This document shows, one piece after another, positions 25,052-35,181 of a stretch of DNA of 64,000 nt. How positions within the stretch are numbered: position 1 is the stretch's first letter; each line of letters begins with the position of its first letter. The notes under the pieces were generated by a model. It had not been told where the DNA came from, ran no database searches, and saw only the letters and a list, made by a program, of their open reading frames with translations. Made by a program: the position numbers and the translations under genes. Source of the DNA: Lineus longissimus (Eukaryota > Nemertea > Pilidiophora > Heteronemertea > Lineidae); assembly GCF_910592395.1 (NCBI RefSeq), contig NC_088315.1, forward strand, positions 7,010,501 to 7,074,500, in the 5' to 3' direction.

Positions 25052-25226
25052 CACATCCTTCCACATACCGTAGCTGGGTATGTGAAGGCCGAGCTAAAAC
25101 CTCTGCTGTTGCAGCGGTAGCCCGGAGACCAGGATCATGGGATTCCGTATTTTAGCAAAATCCATAGCAACGATCGCGTCATCGAGCCATCGCGTCGTCG
25201 AGGCATCGAGTCGAAGACCACAAGCC

Positions 25227-25235
25227 GATCTACAA
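25227..25235. repeat. Right 9-bp target-site duplication
   Basis: GATCTACAA, identical to 24176-24184. Confidence 0.9.
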
Positions 25236-25339
25236 TACAGTAGGAAAACTCCCTTTTAGCACACAGCCTGGAGAATTAGTTCCCAGACCACATCATTTTT
25301 GATCGGAAATGTGCAATAATGCTGTAAAGGGGTTCTCTA

Positions 25340-25395
25340 CGGACAATGGACACTGCGGCATTGTATAGACTCACCTAGACAGTGAGCCAAAAATG
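25340..25395 (+). mobile_element. Solo 3' end of a Helentron-like element
   Basis: GGACAC-GCG, GTATAGACTC-CCT and GTGAGCCAAAAA line up with the 3' end of the third copy at 27150-27195. A small hairpin (CTCAC and GTGAG) is kept, while the (ACG)n tract and all core units are missing. It lies only about 55 bp before the 5' end of the third copy, in the same orientation. Confidence 0.7.
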
Positions 25396-26051
25396 CATTG
25401 ATAGACACAGACAGACTGTTCCTTATTTGGACAGAAGGAAGACATGACAATAATGAAACGGCCAGGGGCCATTGTGCTCACCGTATACATCTTTTAGTAG
25501 GCAGGATCATGCTTAGTTTAGAGGTGAATATGGTGAACACAATCAGGCATGAAGACTTTTTTTAGATGTGTATTGATGTCAAGTAATAAGACAGGGCAGT
25601 ATATATAAGTTTATGATCCAACCAATAATTGTCTATGACATCAACAAGATCAATATCGTGTGATTGCTAAGAGTCCCTGCAATAAAAAATTCATCGAAAA
25701 AAAGTCATTAATAAGCGAGATATTGCATGTCCTACTTTTTCAGTTTTGACTCCCTGGTGGCCAAATCAAGAATCAGATCAGGCCAAAATTCGGTGTCAGA
25801 GATTATCTGATGTAGGGGGTTACATGTACCAACTTTCAAGTTCATAGCTTCAGCAGTTAAGAAACGTGCCATAGTTACACTCTAATGGCCAATTTACGCC
25901 ATTTGACCTCTGTGACCTAGAAAAGGAGGTCAAATCCAAAAATCGTAGGACATGTGGTGTATCCTTGCTAGAAGTCCCTGCCATAAAAATTTTATCGAAA
26001 ACAATTCACTCAAATAAGCAAGATATTGCACTTCTTCCTTTTTCCATTATG

Positions 26052-26063
26052 GCCCCCTGGTGG
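26052..26063 (-). promoter_or_regulatory. CTCF-like core motif, copy 3
   Basis: GCCCCCTGGTGG. First of four exact cores in this element, each 302 bp from the next. Confidence 0.5.
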
Positions 26064-26217
26064 CCGAATAAAGAATCAGATCAGGCCAAAATTCGGCATC
26101 AAAGGTTATCTGATGTAGGGGGTTATATGCACCAAGTTTCAAGTTCATAGCTTTACTGGTTAAGAAACGTGCCATAGTTTACACTCTAACGGCCAATTTA
26201 CGCCATATGACCTCTGT

Positions 26218-26235
26218 GACCTTGAAAAGTAGGTC
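26218..26235 (-). promoter_or_regulatory. Composite nuclear-receptor-type motif, copy 3
   Basis: TGACCTCTGTGACCTTGA, identical to the copy 1 sites. The same 18 bases recur at 26520-26537 and 26812-26829; the site at 25914-25931 has one change (CCTAGA). Confidence 0.5.
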
Positions 26236-26353
26236 AAATTGAAAACCCGTAAGACATGTGATGTATTCTTCCTAAGAGTACCTACCATAAAAATTTTATC
26301 GAAAACAAGTCACTTATAAGCGAGATATCACACTTTTCAGATATCCACTTTTG

Positions 26354-26365
26354 GCCCCCTGGTGG
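26354..26365 (-). promoter_or_regulatory. CTCF-like core motif, copy 3
   Basis: GCCCCCTGGTGG, 302 bp after the previous core; 136 bp after the start of the nuclear-receptor-type site at 26218. Confidence 0.5.
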
Positions 26366-26655
26366 CAAAGTTGAGAATCAGATCAAACTGAAATTCAGCA
26401 CCAGAGGCTATGTGATATAGGGGGTTATATGTACCAAGTTTCAAGTTCATAGCTTTAGTGGTTAAGAAACGTGCCATAGTTTACACTCTAACGGCCAATT
26501 TACGCCATATGACCTCTGTGACCTTGAAAAGTAGGTCAAATTGAAAACCCGTAAGATATGTGATGTATTCTTCCTAAGAGTACCTACCATAAAAATTTTA
26601 TCGAAAACAAGTCACTTATAAGCGAGATATCCCACTTTTTAGATATCCACTTTTG

Positions 26656-26667
26656 GCCCCCTGGTGG
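26656..26667 (-). promoter_or_regulatory. CTCF-like core motif, copy 3
   Basis: GCCCCCTGGTGG, 302 bp after the previous core. The following base triplet is changed (GGAAA), which shortens the extended match. Confidence 0.48.
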
Positions 26668-26957
26668 GAAAGTGGAGAATCAGATCAAACCAAAATTCAG
26701 CACCAGAGGCTATGTGATATAGGGGGTTATATGTACCAAGTTTCAAGTTCATAGCTTTAGTGGTTAAGAAACGTGCCATAGTTTACACTCTAATGGCCAA
26801 TTTACGCCATATGACCTCTGTGACCTTGAAAACAAGGTCAAATTAAAAACCCGTATAATATAAAATGTATATTTGCTATGAGTACCTACAACAAAAGTTT
26901 TATCGAAAACAAGTCACTAATAAGCGAGATATCACACTTTTTAGATATCGACATTTG

Positions 26958-26969
26958 GCCCCCTGGTGG
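26958..26969 (-). promoter_or_regulatory. CTCF-like core motif, copy 3
   Basis: GCCCCCTGGTGG with the fuller TGGCCACCAGGGGGC match on the minus strand. Confidence 0.55.
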
Positions 26970-27090
26970 CCAAACAGAGAATCAGATCGGACCGAAAATC
27001 AGTGTCAGAGGTCAGCTGACCTAGGGCATTCTGTGTACAAAGTTTCAAGTTCATAGCCCTAGCAGTTAAGAAACGTGCCACTGTTAGGAT

Positions 27091-27150
<60 letters not shown>
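27091..27150 (+). repeat. (ACG)20 microsatellite of Helentron-like copy 3
   Basis: A pure run of 20 ACG triplets, giving a spurious poly-valine frame on the minus strand. Confidence 0.97.
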
Positions 27151-27151
<1 letters not shown>

Positions 27152-27195
27152 ACACAGCGCTATCGTATAGACTCCCCTTACGGTGAGCCAAAAAA

Positions 27196-27858
27196 TATGG
27201 ATGAATTAAAATGCAAAAATTTACTGATTCTTTTACTGAAAAATTTCTTGTTTTGTGATGCTTCCACCGAATACGTTGCAGCAACATGATGACAAATTGC
27301 CAATCAGGTGGATATATTAGACACTGATATCATAACTATCATGCAAAAATTACCTCTGCAAATTACACAATATTGATCATACAGAACATATGGCTTTCAT
27401 ACAGCAATTTTTTATTGCTCATGTGGGTATCTATCATTACAGCGATAGTTAATATGACAAATTGGCAGATTTTTAACAGCCAATTAGGTGCAGTAAATTG
27501 ATTTGCAAAACAAAATAGCAACTACATGCAGAAACATAAGCAGAAAGACTTGAAGGCATAGATGACTTGCATGACAAAATGGTGGATGGGTCAGGAAATG
27601 CAACACACGTGAGGTGGCTCTGTTGCATTTTCTAGTGCCAATTATTTAATTTAATTTACCATAAGAAAAATTAACCAAAATTTTTCGAGATATATAATAG
27701 CACAAAAATATTCAGTGTACTTTGATTAGATGCTTCATATTTTAACAATGTGGTCAATCATTCAACCATGCATCATACCCCATGCACCATACCATGAAGA
27801 CCACATTATTTTCTCCATCAAACACTTATTCATAACAGAAGAACTACATGGGTCTAAG
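27196..27858. other. No supported gene
   Basis: AT-rich sequence without recognisable structure. The plus and minus frames at 27730-27986 overlap each other and look like chance. Confidence 0.45.
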
Positions 27859-28620
27859 CCACAGTTATATACGCATGGCCAACACGATAAGTCATCAGCA
27901 AAATATGATGTCTCCTGGGGGGCAAATAGCTGTAAATGACAACTGATGGTGTCATTGGCACAATTGTTCCTGTCACCAGGGATCAACTACAATCACTCGA
28001 TCTTTACCGATATCAATCTTCAATTGATCCAAGTGGACAGTGAGAACACTAGCCAGTAGATCAATCAAAGGGGTAATGATTGTTAAGGCTAGTGTGACCT
28101 AAGCCTCCACACATAATCTTTACCGACATTGATCATCAATAACTGCAATGTCTGGATGAAGCAAAAATTTAATACAGGGCATGTTGATGACACCTCTAGG
28201 TGGTTGGAAGGAGGTGTCCAGTCTTGCAAAGCTATCTGCCCCACAGTTATGCGTGTGGCCAATTAGTCATAAGAGAAATATGATATATCGTGGGCAATTA
28301 GATGTAAATGACAACAGATGGAGTCATTGGCACGACTGTTCCTGTCAGCAAGGATGATCTTCAATCACTCCAGCTTTACTGATATCAAACATTGATTGAC
28401 CAAGGCAGACACGTGAGCTACATGTAGCTAGAACAGTCAAAGATGTGATGTTTGTCAAGGTTGGTAAGGGCAGGACTTGGTAGCTACATTCACTTCAGCT
28501 TTGCCAACTTTGTTAATCAATATTGTAGTGTATAGTCGCAAGGAATGCTGACCATGTTGACGGCACCACCAGCAGGGCGGCAGGGAGGATTGTTGTCCTC
28601 AGGAACACATTAGTACAAAT
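27859..28620. repeat. Old tandem duplication, period 382 bp
   Basis: The first copy starts at CCACAGTTAT (27859) and the second at CCACAGTTAT (28241). They share, in order, an AAATATGAT block, GTAAATGACAAC-GATGG-GTCATTGGCAC, TGTTCCTGTCA, CTTTAC-GATATCAA, and a TGTTGA-G-CACC block, with many substitutions between. No coding frame is conserved across the copies. Confidence 0.7.
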
Positions 28621-29101
28621 GTGTGCAAAATCGTTTCATAGAAAATTGTTAGGTTAGTGTGGCAAGGGCTTTAGTTGAGAAAAGTCGTCCAACTCCATCC
28701 AAAAAAACACAACATGATACACCTATATTAATGCCACATACACTTTCTCTATCCATTACTAACTGCCAAGCTCGACTTAATTGTCACATTTAGTTATTTC
28801 TAATACGAAGAGTGACATCTAATAACCAAGAGGAAATATCACGCCAGGCAATGATCCCCTAGATAATGCAGTAATTGCAGTGTTACAGCAAGTCGGTAAA
28901 CGATTCTTACACCATTAAGGGCTTGAGTATAGTTTTCATGCACTTATTCAGAAATGACATGAACCATAGGACAATTCTGTTGCACAGATCCAAATACATC
29001 GATATTATGGCAGCATTTTTTTGGAATAATTACCCAGACCAGCGTATTCTCTAATATAATTTTATTATTCTCCAGATTATATTGAGAAATAAAGACCCTA
29101 C
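28621..29101. other. No supported gene
   Basis: AT-rich sequence. If the exon call at 29102-29290 is right, this is intron. Confidence 0.4.
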
Positions 29102-29290
29102 CTTTCTAATTTATGCATGTGTGCCACCTTTTGATTCATCGGCGGAGGACCATCCATAGTCATCTTGGGTGACGGAGGCGGAGGCTCACCTGGCTTCCGT
29201 ATCGTAGCTATATCCACAGGCATAGTGTCCCTTATCACTCCTGTCAAGCTGCTATAAACGACACAAGCAGTTGCTCGTCCACGCAAGAAG
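29102..29290 (-). CDS. Candidate internal exon with a proline-rich segment
   Basis: Read on the minus strand, 189 bases are open from an AG acceptor (GGCAG) to a good donor, AAG followed by GTAGGG. The peptide begins FLRGRATACVVYSSLTG and continues to a segment KPGEPPPPSPK, then DGPPPMNQK and a basic end HKLE. The composition is richer in GC than the flanks. A second possible donor (CCAG then GTGAGC) lies inside at about 29190, so a shorter form is possible. The polypyrimidine tract before the acceptor is weak. I do not recognise the family; the proline-rich part could be cytoplasmic or a linker. Two further candidate exons on the same strand lie upstream (30590-30830 and 30911-31153), but I could not join the three in a consistent reading phase. 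Confidence 0.35.
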
Positions 29291-30589
29291 CTGCCAGTCG
29301 TAATCCTATATTAATATTCCATGAAGTCAAAGACAAGTAACACAAAATGCTCCAAGCGTGATGTTAATTTACTCCAGGGACGCTCAGACTGAAATATGAT
29401 ATAGAATCATAAGAAAATTTGCAGCTTTTGAAAAATCTGAGCAGCTATGGACGGAATTTCTAGTAAAACAACCTGATCAATTCAAAAGCTAGTAGTTGCA
29501 GAAACTGGGACAAAAATTTAATTGAAACTGAAGGTGATCTGTGGAGAGGCAACAGTTAGCTAATTAATTACAACAAGATCTAAGTTACTTTAGCTGGTTA
29601 ATTATTACTTAGAACTATGTTTAACTACCGGATAGCTACATCAATGAAAAATTGTTCTAGCACTATTGTTGCACCAATATTTTATTTCTAGCTCACTAGC
29701 TTTGCCTAGCTGCAAGACAAGATATTGCGACATGGAAAATGTGTAATCATCTAAATACCATTTAAAGGCCTGCTGCTGTTACAGGATATTTCCTGAACTC
29801 AAAGGATAGGAGTCTAAAATTGCATGAGCCAAACCTAAGCTTCATCAAAGTAAATTCTTGAATCTCTCACCTTTTTCCCATTCTTCCTAAGGAAATAGGT
29901 CATATTATAAGAAGTGCAATATGTCTGCCATCATTATCCTTACACAAGAATCCCATTGTCACGAACCCCAAACACCTACTAAGTATCCTAGTTATCATGG
30001 ATAAACACCTGCTGCACTAGTGATGAGTCAACCTGGGAAGGAGAACTCGTCACCATAACACACCTCCAGACACTCAATTAATTAGTGCTGCTGATGCTGC
30101 AATCATGATATTCAGTAAGTAAAAATTTAAGCCTAGTCTGGATAATCCAGTGAACACTTACGGGGACTGAGCAATCACATTTTTAGGAGAGGATGCAAGT
30201 CAGTATTGTAACAGTTCGCAACAACCAAATTTGTTGCTTCTTTCTGTTCACTTGTGGAACAAACAACGAGAAAGTTAATATTCAATTGTTCCTATTCGTA
30301 CCTATTCTCTGCATTCCAACTTCACCAAGACCAAAACCATCAGCCTTATATCATACCCTGTTTGCATGAGAAGTGGCTAGTCTTTATAAAGATGTGATAA
30401 ATCATTTAATAATATTATGTGATATATGGACCGAGGCTCTTCGCTGAATAATTACCACTACTGCTCCTTTTGCCACTGTCATGATTGATGTTCAACACTA
30501 AATAATAATCCAATGCTGCAAATGGCCAGTCACACAATGCCATAAACCAAAAAAAAAATGCCATAAACCAAAAAAACGATACCATTGGA
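29291..30589. other. No supported gene; possible intron
   Basis: AT-rich sequence. A two-copy repeat of about 20 bases containing GCCATAAACCAAAAAAA lies at 30537-30575. Nothing else is recognised. Confidence 0.4.
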
Positions 30590-30830
30590 TCATTCACAAA
30601 ATTGTACCAGAATCTCCATAATGATGATAAAGATACTGGTGAAGGGGAAAGGAGGTTCATGTATATTTCCTGCTGTCCCATTAAAATAAACACCCCATTT
30701 CAATTCACGCAATTTCAGCTGATTCCAAACGCAATTCATTAAATGCTCATCTTGAATCATAGTGCGACCTAGATTTTTTGGATACAAATTGAAGGCTATG
30801 AAGGGGTCAACCAAAACATAGTGGACAAGG
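30590..30830 (-). CDS. Candidate exon after a strong acceptor
   Basis: On the minus strand a pyrimidine-rich tract (GGTTTGTGTTTTTCTTAG) precedes 30830. One frame is then open for 79 codons to a TGA at 30590. The peptide includes DPFIAFNLYPKNLGRTM, CVWNQLKLRELKWG and a hydrophobic end SIFIIIMEILVQF. The acceptor is the best-looking in this part of the window; the coding content is unproven and no domain is recognised. If real, it would be either a terminal exon or cut short by an internal donor such as CTG followed by GTACAA. It lies between the signal-peptide frame (30911-31153) and the exon at 29102-29290. Confidence 0.22.
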
Positions 30831-30910
30831 CTAAGAAAAACACAAACCTAATCCCAGCAATCTGTTGTTCTTATCAGACCTCACTTGCCAGTTAAATACT
30901 CTTGGTTACA

Positions 30911-31153
30911 TTAGGTAGCCACTACAATGCGAGACATGTGGAGATATTGGCCAGTCAACTGTGATAATATGGCAAGCAGATCGGCAATAGGGTTCAGTGC
31001 GGGATAATCTTGAGTAGTAGGGTCATGTAATTGCATCTTGGCCATTATAAGGCGATCGTTATTGGGTGTCATCCTGTGAATAGTAGATATAACATTGTCT
31101 TGACCATGTGATACGAGCAAAATGCAAACTACCAGTACTGCTGCGGCTGTCAT
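30911..31153 (-). CDS. Candidate small secreted protein or first exon with signal peptide
   Basis: An ATG at 31151-31153 opens an 80-codon frame ending in TAA. The first 18 residues, MTAAAVLVVCILLVSHGQ, have the form of a cleavable signal peptide: short n-region, a hydrophobic core of about 12 residues, and a small-residue exit. The rest is soluble and mixed (for example IHRMTPNNDRLIMAK and PALNPIADLLAILSQ) and has no cysteine, so it is not a disulfide-rich toxin or growth factor. GC content is higher than in the flanks. No dibasic processing sites typical of neuropeptide precursors are visible. An AATAAAAT sequence about 40 bases before the ATG could act as a TATA box. It may be a complete small protein, a first exon, or chance; no family is recognised. 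Confidence 0.3.
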   Translation of the reverse strand: MTAAAVLVVCILLVSHGQDNVISTIHRMTPNNDRLIMAKMQLHDPTTQDYPALNPIADLLAILSQLTGQYLHMSRIVVAT

Positions 31154-34100
31154 GCTTACACTGTTAGAGTGATCTCATCCTTGCATTTTATTGTAACTTT
31201 GTCCACAAAAGACTGAATAGGGCACACACAGACACTACAGAATGTATCTCAATATACCCTAGTCATTACTTGGTTAGCTTATCGTGTTTCTATCACAGCA
31301 TGTAGGGAAGTTACCACCACAATTTGTGCTCTGTACATGTTAATATCAACCATGAACGTGCTCAACTATTGCCTCAAGTCCACTGCCTGTGCCTGCTTAT
31401 GCAGAGATAGGCCTTAGCTACTGCACCGATGCAACATTCTCATCATTCAATAGTTGCTTACAGCACTCTGCAATGACAGACAACCCTTCAGGTTCCAGCA
31501 ACCGGTGTAATCTTTTATGTATTAACAGGAAGAAAAACATACGTCTACAAATCATATAGAGCACATCGCTTTGATCTCGGAGACGGCAATTTTGCCAGAG
31601 TTTTTCCCCAATTTACTTTTATTGATTTGTCTTTTGAAAGGTTGTAAGCTTTTCATCGATTATTTGTGTCACAGCACGCAGGTCACCTTGATATCAGTAT
31701 GAACCCCTATTCAAGAGGTGATGAATCTGGTTGTAACTTTTGAACCTATGTTTTGTTGAGAAGGCAGTTGTGATATATATCCCAATTATATAGAGATTGG
31801 TTAATCTTATCAGATTGTATGTTACACGGAAGCATTCTTCGTTTTAGAGACCGTTCGTGCCTGACTATTAGTCCTGACACAAATATCACCAGGTAGAATG
31901 CTTTCATGTAATATATATGTATGCAATATTGGACAACTTACTTTTAAGCCCTCAAATGACTGAGTCATCTTTTTCGGGCCCTATGTTTGAAGCAACATGC
32001 ACTCTCAGAACCGAAGTGAAATGTAATATCTTTGGAGATATATTACCTTCATCACCATCAATATCAGTTCAACAGCAATATCCTTTGGGCTGTCTTTTTG
32101 TCACACCATCCTGTCATTATAATCCATGCTCATACATCATCCATGTTAACCTGACATTAAAACGACAAAAATGTCAGTAACGGCAGCTTTAATACAGTTT
32201 TTGCAATAACCAACATCCATATTAAAACAAAACTGTATCATTTAATACCCCCCCCCCTCACACGTTTTCACAAGCCAATGGTTGTTTTGATGTTCTCACG
32301 AGGAGGAATATCTCCTAATAACAATGACAGCGACATTCTAATTTCTCATTTATCTATAGAGTGAGTGCTGAATACAGAAATGGTCAAAACAGATGATCAA
32401 AGCTGATTTAGCAATTATATTCTTACACAGTCAGCAAAACAATTGCAGCGGGAAAAGGAAAATAACGTGAGCCACATTGAGCAGCTTAATAATTCAAAAT
32501 TTAATAACAAATTCTGACCAAGAGATAATGACCTGTCTCTTCAGTCCCCTTCAATACCTCACTTACACTGCAATTACATTTCTTTGATCACACACATCGA
32601 TACTTTCATCTCACTAGCTTGGATCGTTCTCTTTATATTAAAGCTAATCACATCATTCAAATCTGCTAACCAGATGAAGTCAATTTCAAACCAAACTGAC
32701 TTAAAACATCGATACATATATTTGGCTGAAGTGTAGACAACAATACAAGCAATTATGTCAAGCTAGAATGAAATAAATGCCCCACCTTATGTTGATAGAA
32801 CAGTATGTATACTAGACCATTATGATATAAATGAATACATTGACAATTCGGGCAAACTAAGATGGAATGAACATAAGGGACTCTAACCAGAAGGTAGTCA
32901 TAGTAGTGATGACTGTCTTGAAGGTATGCTGTTTCAGAGTGTGTTCTTTCTATACAAGACTGAGATGGAGGCAGGTGTTAGAAGCCATATGGATGTCTCT
33001 GTAGTCGATATCATCAAGTGATTTGCTTGCAATGTAGGATGCTAGTGCAAAACCCTTGTAAACGAGATAAAATAATGTGCAAGGTTCTTTGAAAGCAAAA
33101 CAGTTCCATCAGTCAACCAGCCACCACATTCAAGACACAGGAGTTGTACAGTTTCATGACAAATGCTCTATTTTCACTTGTCAGGAAAAAATTCCTTTTA
33201 TCGCTTCATGAAATTTTTGACTGAAAGCATGCTGAAAATTTACACTTTCTGCTTGATGGATTCATAATGCATCACTGAACTCAAAATGCTTCAAATATCA
33301 GTCAGGTTCTACAGGCTTATCAGATGCCATATTCATGATATTCATTCAGTTTTTATCACTGAGGAAAAACAGGCAGTTTCACAACATACATGGTTTAAAA
33401 TGGGCAACTACGTACTGTGTGGATTCTGAATCGAGTAGCACAAGAGACACTGTCTTAGTTTTGTTATTGAAAACAGTCGAATGATTTTTAGAAAAAACAG
33501 AGTCTGGGGAAAGGCTACACACATGCCCCTAAAGGGCAGCAGAAAGCTCTTCACATCCATTTCCTTACAGGCAAGAGGGAACTGTCACTTCCATAAAACA
33601 TGTTAAAGTAAGAGGCCCTCAGTAGCATCCAGTGCAACTCTTCTTCTGATGAACTGATATTACGGCTCAACAACCAACAAGCGTGGAGTGTCCGTCCCAG
33701 TCCCTTTGAAATCGTACCAATCAATCTATACCATTGTGGTCATCACAGAAGGGCAATTTATTGGCGCCGGTAACAAAATAACAATTTATTTGATCAAGCA
33801 ACTTTGGGAGCGTTTGTTGGGACATATCCAATGATGTATTTGGGCCATCGATCATTACCATATATGGATCAGATTGAGAAAGCAACACAGCAGAAATAAT
33901 TGGGGATCTGGTAACAAAATAAAACACTGTTTGGTCAAGGAAATTCAGAAGCTTTTATGGGTAATATTTCATGGCGTGACCAGACACTGTGTCATCAATC
34001 AAGACGTGATTGCAGCATTATTAGGTTGGAAATTTCAATAGACAAACTCTGATGGAATATTAGCAAGCAAATCTTGAAGTCTACAATGCCTGGCCGCTCC

Positions 34101-35146
34101 CACTAGAGTACGTGAGGTTATCTATGCAGTGCATTCCAATTTTCTAGAGGAGGGGGAAATGTGACAAAGCCGAAACTTAACCTCTCCTTACTTGGCTAAA
34201 CGAGAACAAATCCCAACCATCCCATGTACTGACACTCAAAATAGATAGCTCACACCCTTGACCTGTGAGGGAAGGACCATCATGAAAACTAGATCAGGCA
34301 AGGGGCTCTTCCTCGATAACGAAAGCCTGTTTACTATAGAAGAGGATCAAATGATGTTAGAACCAAGGGCACATCCATTAGCACTCAACCCTTTTCGCTA
34401 ACTCAATAACAGACAACCATGATCGATATTGCTGTTGACCTCTACTGACCCTGGTCAAACCCAAGGCCAAATGCATATTAATGCCACTGGTTTGCTGGAA
34501 AATTTCAAAGGATTAGCTTACTTGGAAGGATATTGGATAGAGATCAATATCAAGACTAAAAGCAAAGTTATGCCTATATCTCTTATAATCAAACACTTTC
34601 AGGTCAAATGTTACCACAAGACATATGCTAGAAGTCATGATTTTTGGGCATTTTTACCATGAAAGTCTCACTTATGTGAAAAGACGAAAAAGGTTTAAGT
34701 AATGGTAATACAGTTTTCTTCCTTATAATGTCCAATGAGTTCAACAGCTCAAATAATGGCACTGAAAGGTTTCTTCAAAATGACCCATTTTCAAACCAGC
34801 AATTTTAGTCACAATGAAATCGATATCACTGAAAAACAACACAACTGCATTTTTTTCTTTCTTCACAAAAGACTGGTTGACTTATACTACAGGTGGTGTG
34901 TGAAATTGAAATCTCTGTAAAATTAAATGGAAATTGCCAAGAGACTCGTGAAAAACTATCGGGGAGGAAATTAAACTTCCTGGGGTGGTAATGGAAAAGA
35001 AAAATTGCCCTTTCAGGTAATTGGAGCTGAAAAAGGTTTTTTTACTCAATTGTGAATGTGGTGATAGGATGGTTTAGGCTTGGCTAGATGCTCTACTGGT
35101 GATAATTCTATAACAGTGGGAGTCACATCGTTGAAACTAAACAGGA
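31154..35146. other. No supported gene
   Basis: AT-rich sequence. A run of 10 C lies at 32248-32257. The frame at 31917-32180 (87 codons) has no features that lift it above chance. If 30911-31153 is a first exon, the start of this block would hold its promoter. Confidence 0.45.
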
Positions 35147-35181
35147 CTTTCAACTGTGGTCAACCAAACCACAGTTGAAAG
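35147..35181. repeat. Perfect hairpin, 14-bp arms, 7-base loop
   Basis: CTTTCAACTGTGGT and ACCACAGTTGAAAG flank CAACCAA. The arms have no mismatch. It could be a foldback element relic, a cruciform site or the stem of a small RNA; there is nothing else nearby to choose between these. Confidence 0.8.

Larger units (their letters stand above)
24185..25226. mobile_element. 1,042-bp inverted-repeat DNA transposon remnant, Mutator-like by target size
   Basis: The inverted ends at 24185-24239 and 25172-25226 match at all but 3 of about 55 positions. The flanks GATCTACAA at 24176-24184 and 25227-25235 are a perfect 9-bp direct repeat, so the boundaries are exact. A 9-bp duplication points to the Mutator (MULE) superfamily; hAT (usually 8 bp) is an alternative. 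The ends start GGCTTGTGGT and are built largely of an 8-bp CpG-rich tandem repeat. The interior has only two short frames (24301-24534 plus, 24531-24713 minus) and two G runs, with no transposase domain that I can see, so it is non-autonomous. Confidence 0.9.
25450..27195 (+). mobile_element. Helentron-like non-autonomous element, copy 3 (longer subfamily)
   Basis: The 5' end (GAAACGGCCAGGGGCCATTGT then GCTCACC) and the conserved unit motifs tie it to copies 1 and 2, but it is clearly diverged. It has about five core units with a near-constant 302-bp period, an (ACG)20 tract at 27091-27150, and a decayed 3' hairpin ending GTGAGCCAAAAA. The adjacent units around 26163-26464 and 26465-26766 are almost identical, so the array expanded recently inside the element. 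CTCF-like cores sit at 26052, 26354, 26656 and 26958; a weaker one with CTCCCTGGTGG is near 25750. Nuclear-receptor-type composites begin at 25914, 26218, 26520 and 26812. No protein is encoded. Confidence 0.82.

Noticed and set aside
27084-27287. Minus-strand frame with a run of about 20 valines
   Set aside because: Translation of (ACG)20 in another frame; not a gene.
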